A stretch of DNA of 9,863 bases, from the NCBI GenBank assembly GCA_949739465.1, contig CATIYQ010000069.1:1-9863 (forward strand), written 5' to 3'. Position numbers and translations under genes: made by a program. How positions within the stretch are numbered: position 1 is the first letter of the stretch; each line of letters begins with the position of its first letter. Below, in pieces: positions 6,726 to 9,863 of this stretch. A model generated the notes under the pieces. It saw nothing but the letters and a program-made list of their open reading frames with translations. It had not been told where the DNA came from and made no database searches. This DNA comes from an uncultured Peptococcaceae bacterium. GTDB taxonomy: Bacteria; Bacillota; Dehalobacteriia; UBA4068; JAAVYR01.

Positions 6726-8861
6726 ATGGCAGAAGCAAAAACATTTTATATTACTACGCCGATTTATTATCCCAGCGGCAATATGCATATCGGTCACGCT
6801 TATTCGACGGTGGCGGCGGATACCATGACGCGCTATAAGAAGCTGAGAGGCTATGAGACGTTCTTCCTCACAGGCAGTGATGAACATGGGCAGAAAATCG
6901 AACGAGCGGCAAAAGCCGTGGGGAAAACCCCCATCGAATTTGTCAATCCTATTGTCGCTAATATGCAGTATCTCTGGAAACAGTTGAATATTGCCAACAA
7001 TGACTTTCTTCGTACCACCCAGGAACGGCACAAAAAAGTTTGTCAGGCAATTTTCCAGAAGATTTATGACCAAGGGGATATTTACAAATCTCAATATGAA
7101 GGCTGGTATTGCACTCCCTGCGAGACCTTCTTTACCGAACGGCAGGTAGGGGAGGAACACATTTGCCCCGATTGTGGTCGTCCTGTAGAGCTGACCCATG
7201 AAGAAAGCTACTTCTTTAAAATGAGCAAATACGCTGACCAATGGATGGAATTTATTGAAAGTCATCCTGATTTTATTCAGCCGGAAACCCGTCGCAATGA
7301 GATGATAAACTTTGTCAAACAGGGCTTAGAAGACTTGTGCGTGTCCCGCACCACTTTTTCTTGGGGCATTCCTGTGCCTTTTGATGATAAACACGTCATT
7401 TACGTATGGTTTGACGCGTTGATTAACTATCTGTCCGCCTTGGGCTACGGTACGGAGGATGACAGCTTATTCCAAAAATTCTGGGGTAACACGACCCACT
7501 TGGTAGGGAAGGATATTATTCGCTTCCACTCCATTATTTGGCCTATTATGCTTATGGCGTTGGGACTGCCTTTGCCGCAAAAAGTATTCGGTCATGGTTG
7601 GGTGCTGATTGACAACGGCAAAATGTCCAAGTCCAAGGGCAATGTGGTAGACCCATTGATATTGGTAGATAAATATGGTTCCGACGCCCTCCGTTATTTC
7701 CTCATGCGGGAAATGCCTATGGGGCTGGACGCTAACTATTCGGAAGAATCTCTTGTTAGCAGAATCAATGTAGACTTAGCTAACGACTATGGCAATCTGC
7801 TCTCTCGTACCACTGCCATGATTGATAAGTTCCAGGGCGGGTTAGTACTTTCGCCGTCTGAAGCTACCGAGTATGACGACGACTTGATTGCTCTAGCAAA
7901 AGCCACGCCGGATGTTGTAAGCGAATATATGGACAAAATGGAGTTCAGCAACGCTTTAGGAGCGATTTGGAAGCTCATTAACCGCGGCAATAAATATATT
8001 GATGAGGCTGCTCCTTGGGCGCTGAATAAAGCGGGAGAAAAAGAAAAGCTGGCTACCGTCCTCTATAATATGGCGGAAGTGCTGCGTATGGCGACTATTA
8101 TGATTCAACCGGTGATGCCGAATATTGCGCCCAAAGTATGGCAGCAGTTGGGCATTGAAAAAGACGCGGCGAAACAAAATTGGGATACAGTCTCCTTTGG
8201 CAATTTCCCCGTTGGGGCAAGAATCAACCGTGGCGAACCATTATTCCCACGTATTGATATGAGTGTATTGGGCGTAGAGGGAGGAAACCCTGTGGAAGAC
8301 GCAAAAACTGCCATGAACGCGGCAATGAAATCTTTAAAAGGCTTTGCCAAAGAAGTAGGGGACACGGTAGCGGAAGGGGCAAAAGAAATCAAAGCCACTG
8401 TTACCAGTCAGGAGTTTAAAGACGGAGTGAAGGACGGCGTTACCACCGGCGTCACCGCTGTGAAGAAAGCAGCAGGCGCGGCGGTGTCTGCTGTAAAAGA
8501 TGTACTGAACGATGATGAAGATAAAAAATCTGCAGAAGAAAATCTTATCTCCATTGATGACTTTGCTAAAGTGGATTTGCGGGTAGCGGAAGTCATCGCT
8601 TGTGAAAAAGTAGAAAAAACCGATAAGCTCTTAAAGCTGCAAGTAAAAATCGGCGAGGAAGAACGAACGGTGGTTTCCGGCATTGCGCTCCACTATGAGC
8701 CGGCAGACTTGATTGGGAAAAAAGTGGTGATTGTTGCTAACTTAAAACCGGCAAAATTAAGGGGTATTGAATCCTGCGGTATGATTCTTGCAGCCTCTCA
8801 AGGGGGTTCTCTCGAAGTAGTAGAAGTAAAAAATATTCCCAGCGGCGGGAAAGTGAAATAG
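6726..8861 (+). CDS. metG: Methionine-tRNA ligase with C-terminal tRNA-binding domain and expanded linker
   Basis: Charges tRNA(Met) with methionine using ATP; essential, cytosolic. Domains in the 711 residues: class I catalytic core with HIGH (21-24), a zinc knuckle with C129, C132, C147 and C150, KMSKS (299-303), the helical anticodon-binding domain with the tryptophan in AAPWAL (428-433), and a C-terminal EMAPII/Trbp111 OB-fold (about 607-711; IDDFAKVDLRVAEV, then SQGG). Between about 519 and 606 is a low-complexity linker rich in Ala, Lys, Val, Gly and Asp, unlike the short join in most bacterial MetRS and accounting for the extra length over the usual 650-680 residues. The start is set by AAGGAGG (6707-6713), 12 nt before the ATG, slightly long but strong. 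It has its own promoter, and tatD follows 2 bases after the stop. Confidence 0.97.
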   Translation: MAEAKTFYITTPIYYPSGNMHIGHAYSTVAADTMTRYKKLRGYETFFLTGSDEHGQKIERAAKAVGKTPIEFVNPIVANMQYLWKQLNIANNDFLRTTQERHKKVCQAIFQKIYDQGDIYKSQYEGWYCTPCETFFTERQVGEEHICPDCGRPVELTHEESYFFKMSKYADQWMEFIESHPDFIQPETRRNEMINFVKQGLEDLCVSRTTFSWGIPVPFDDKHVIYVWFDALINYLSALGYGTEDDSLFQKFWGNTTHLVGKDIIRFHSIIWPIMLMALGLPLPQKVFGHGWVLIDNGKMSKSKGNVVDPLILVDKYGSDALRYFLMREMPMGLDANYSEESLVSRINVDLANDYGNLLSRTTAMIDKFQGGLVLSPSEATEYDDDLIALAKATPDVVSEYMDKMEFSNALGAIWKLINRGNKYIDEAAPWALNKAGEKEKLATVLYNMAEVLRMATIMIQPVMPNIAPKVWQQLGIEKDAAKQNWDTVSFGNFPVGARINRGEPLFPRIDMSVLGVEGGNPVEDAKTAMNAAMKSLKGFAKEVGDTVAEGAKEIKATVTSQEFKDGVKDGVTTGVTAVKKAAGAAVSAVKDVLNDDEDKKSAEENLISIDDFAKVDLRVAEVIACEKVEKTDKLLKLQVKIGEEERTVVSGIALHYEPADLIGKKVVIVANLKPAKLRGIESCGMILAASQGGSLEVVEVKNIPSGGKVK

Positions 8862-8863
8862 GG

Positions 8864-9709
8864 ATGGATATGGCGGAACAAGATGAAAAACAGGCAAAGG
8901 TCCTTGCCTATTTAGCGGAATCAAAGCCTGTCTTAGATTTATTTGATACCCACGCTCATCTTAATGATGAGAAGATTTTCTCGCAATTGCCTGCCGTTTT
9001 AGATAGGGCAAAGGCAAACGGCGTCAATCATATTGCTTGTATCGGCTATGATTGGGCGTCGTCTCTTTTGGCGGTAAAGATAGCGGAGCAATATCCGCAT
9101 CAGGTGGTAGCTGTAATTGGCATTCATCCCAGCGACGCGGATACCGTAACCGAAGAAATGTTGGAGAAACTTTATAATCTGGCGAAAAGCTCTCCTCAGG
9201 TGAAAGCCATCGGGGAAATTGGCTTGGACTATTATTGGGACGACCATAGTCATGACGTCCAGAAGAAAGCCTTTTATGCTCAGATTGATTTGGCAAAGCA
9301 GCTGAAGTTGCCGATTGCCATTCATGACCGAGACGCTCACGGCGATATGCTGGATATCATCAAAGAGACGGGCGCTGCGGTAAACGGCGGTATTATGCAC
9401 TGTTACTCGGGCAGTTGGGAAATGGCAAAGATTTGCCTGAAATTGGGTTGGAAGTTGTCTGTGGGCGGACCGGTAACATTTTCTAATGCAAAAAATTTGC
9501 CGGAAGTAGTCGCAAAAACGCCCATAGAGGAGCTTTTGATAGAGACGGATTGTCCTTATCTTGCGCCAACGCCTTTTCGCGGCAGGACTAATGAACCGGC
9601 TCTTGTCCGTCTGGTGGCAGAGAAAGTTGCCAGCATAAAAGGGATAGATGTGGAAAAAGCTGCCGAAATTCTCACCGTAAACAGCAAGAAAATTTACGGG
9701 CTGTCCTAA
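8864..9709 (+). CDS. tatD: TatD-family metal-dependent deoxyribonuclease
   Basis: TatD/YabD nuclease of the amidohydrolase (TIM-barrel) superfamily; members remove nucleotides from DNA 3' ends and act in DNA repair or degradation. All six expected metal ligands are present: H30 and H32 in DTHAHLND, E118 in GEIGLDYYWD, H154 in AIHDRDAHG, H179 in MHCYSGS, and D229 in ETDCPYLAP, followed by the family-typical PFRGRTNEP. The conserved part begins at LFDTHAHLND, so the 281-residue protein carries about 25 extra N-terminal residues, charged and with no signal peptide. ATGs at 8864 and 8870 are both possible; the first leaves only 2 bases after metG, with no clear ribosome binding site in the gap. 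Translational coupling to metG is likely. Adjacency of metG and tatD is conserved in Bacillota. Confidence 0.95.
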   Translation: MDMAEQDEKQAKVLAYLAESKPVLDLFDTHAHLNDEKIFSQLPAVLDRAKANGVNHIACIGYDWASSLLAVKIAEQYPHQVVAVIGIHPSDADTVTEEMLEKLYNLAKSSPQVKAIGEIGLDYYWDDHSHDVQKKAFYAQIDLAKQLKLPIAIHDRDAHGDMLDIIKETGAAVNGGIMHCYSGSWEMAKICLKLGWKLSVGGPVTFSNAKNLPEVVAKTPIEELLIETDCPYLAPTPFRGRTNEPALVRLVAEKVASIKGIDVEKAAEILTVNSKKIYGLS

Positions 9710-9736
9710 GAAACGGGCTATTTTAAAAAAGACTAA

Positions 9737-9768
9737 ATTTGCCGAAATATGAGAAAATTCCGGCAAAT
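9737..9768 (+). repeat. Inverted repeat (hairpin) after tatD
   Basis: ATTTGCCG (9737-9744) and CGGCAAAT (9761-9768) form a perfect 8-bp stem with a 16-nt AT-rich loop. The arms can extend inward with one mismatch. There is no U-tract behind it, so it is more likely a stabilising 3' structure that works with the adjacent terminator than a terminator itself. Confidence 0.6.
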
Positions 9769-9805
9769 AAGGGGTAGTGTTTTGTTTGACACTGCCCTTT
9801 TCTTA
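9769..9805 (+). terminator. Rho-independent terminator after tatD
   Basis: AAGGGGTAGTGT (9769-9780) pairs with ACACTGCCCTTT (9789-9800), 12 pairs including two G-U wobbles, with an 8-nt loop. It is followed by a T-rich tail (TTTTCTTATT). The position, 60 bases after the tatD stop and before the next promoter, fits the end of the metG-tatD transcript. Confidence 0.85.
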
Positions 9806-9819
9806 TTATAGAATACGGT

Positions 9820-9851
9820 CAGAGAAAAAGTTTGGTATAATTTTTTCTCTG
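9820..9851 (+). promoter_or_regulatory. Extended -10 promoter within a perfect inverted repeat
   Basis: TATAAT (9836-9841) is preceded by TGG (9833-9835), an extended -10. No good -35 is seen at normal spacing, which an extended -10 can tolerate. The element lies inside a perfect 10-bp dyad: CAGAGAAAAA (9820-9829) and TTTTTCTCTG (9842-9851), separated by 12 nt. This could be an operator or the -10 region of a regulated gene. The gene it would serve starts beyond the window. Confidence 0.55.
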
Positions 9852-9863
9852 TTGGGCATATAG

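Noticed and set aside
6705..7265. Antisense open frame of 186 codons over the start of metG
   Set aside because: Opposite the HIGH and zinc-knuckle coding region of metG; no ribosome binding site or known motif.
8999..9766. Antisense open frame of 255 codons over tatD
   Set aside because: It lies opposite a complete TatD with all metal ligands, has no recognisable domain and reads as a shadow frame rich in Arg, His, Phe and Cys.
1..9863. CRISPR array, tRNA/rRNA gene, transposon or prophage remnants
   Set aside because: No regularly spaced repeats, no tRNA-like CCA-ended clover leaf, no transposase or integrase motif, and gene order is conserved housekeeping.

Overview
The window is compact, protein-coding bacterial DNA with no sign of mobile DNA. 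It carries ten genes, all on the + strand, at intermediate GC content. Gene content and order match the conserved Bacillota block known from Bacillus subtilis (yaaO-tmk-holB-yaaT-yabA-yabB-yabC-metS-yabD). A Bacillota source is therefore well supported. The divergent diaminopimelate decarboxylase and codon usage suggest the Negativicutes (Acidaminococcaceae/Phascolarctobacterium-like), but that is an inference from memory and not proven here.

Layout: (1) bases 1-693 are the 3' part of a diaminopimelate decarboxylase gene (lysA), which starts outside the window and ends at a strong intrinsic terminator (699-733). (2) A new promoter at about 747-775 leads into an Orn/Lys/Arg-type PLP decarboxylase gene followed closely by tmk. 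(3) After a 116-bp gap with a plausible internal promoter comes a tight run: holB (DNA polymerase III delta'), ricT (PSP1/YaaT), yabA, the tRNA1(Val) adenine methyltransferase gene (yabB type) and rsmI. (4) After a 95-bp gap holding the best promoter in the window, metG (MetRS with a C-terminal tRNA-binding domain) and tatD follow, ending in hairpins and an intrinsic terminator. (5) The last 60 bases hold an extended -10 promoter inside a perfect inverted repeat, presumably the promoter of the next gene.

Functionally this is a housekeeping block: thymidylate supply (tmk), clamp loading (holB) and control of initiation (yabA); RNA-processing/phosphorelay modulation (ricT); tRNA and rRNA methylation; methionyl-tRNA synthesis; and a TatD nuclease. 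Compared with B. subtilis, the genes between tmk and holB (darA/yaaQ and yaaR), the GIY-YIG gene yazA, and abrB are missing.

I found no convincing new defence, mobile or RNA system. The most notable points are a roughly 90-residue Ala/Lys/Val/Gly-rich linker inside MetRS, an extra cysteine cluster at the RicT C-terminus, altered active-site motifs in both decarboxylases, and the dyad around the last promoter.
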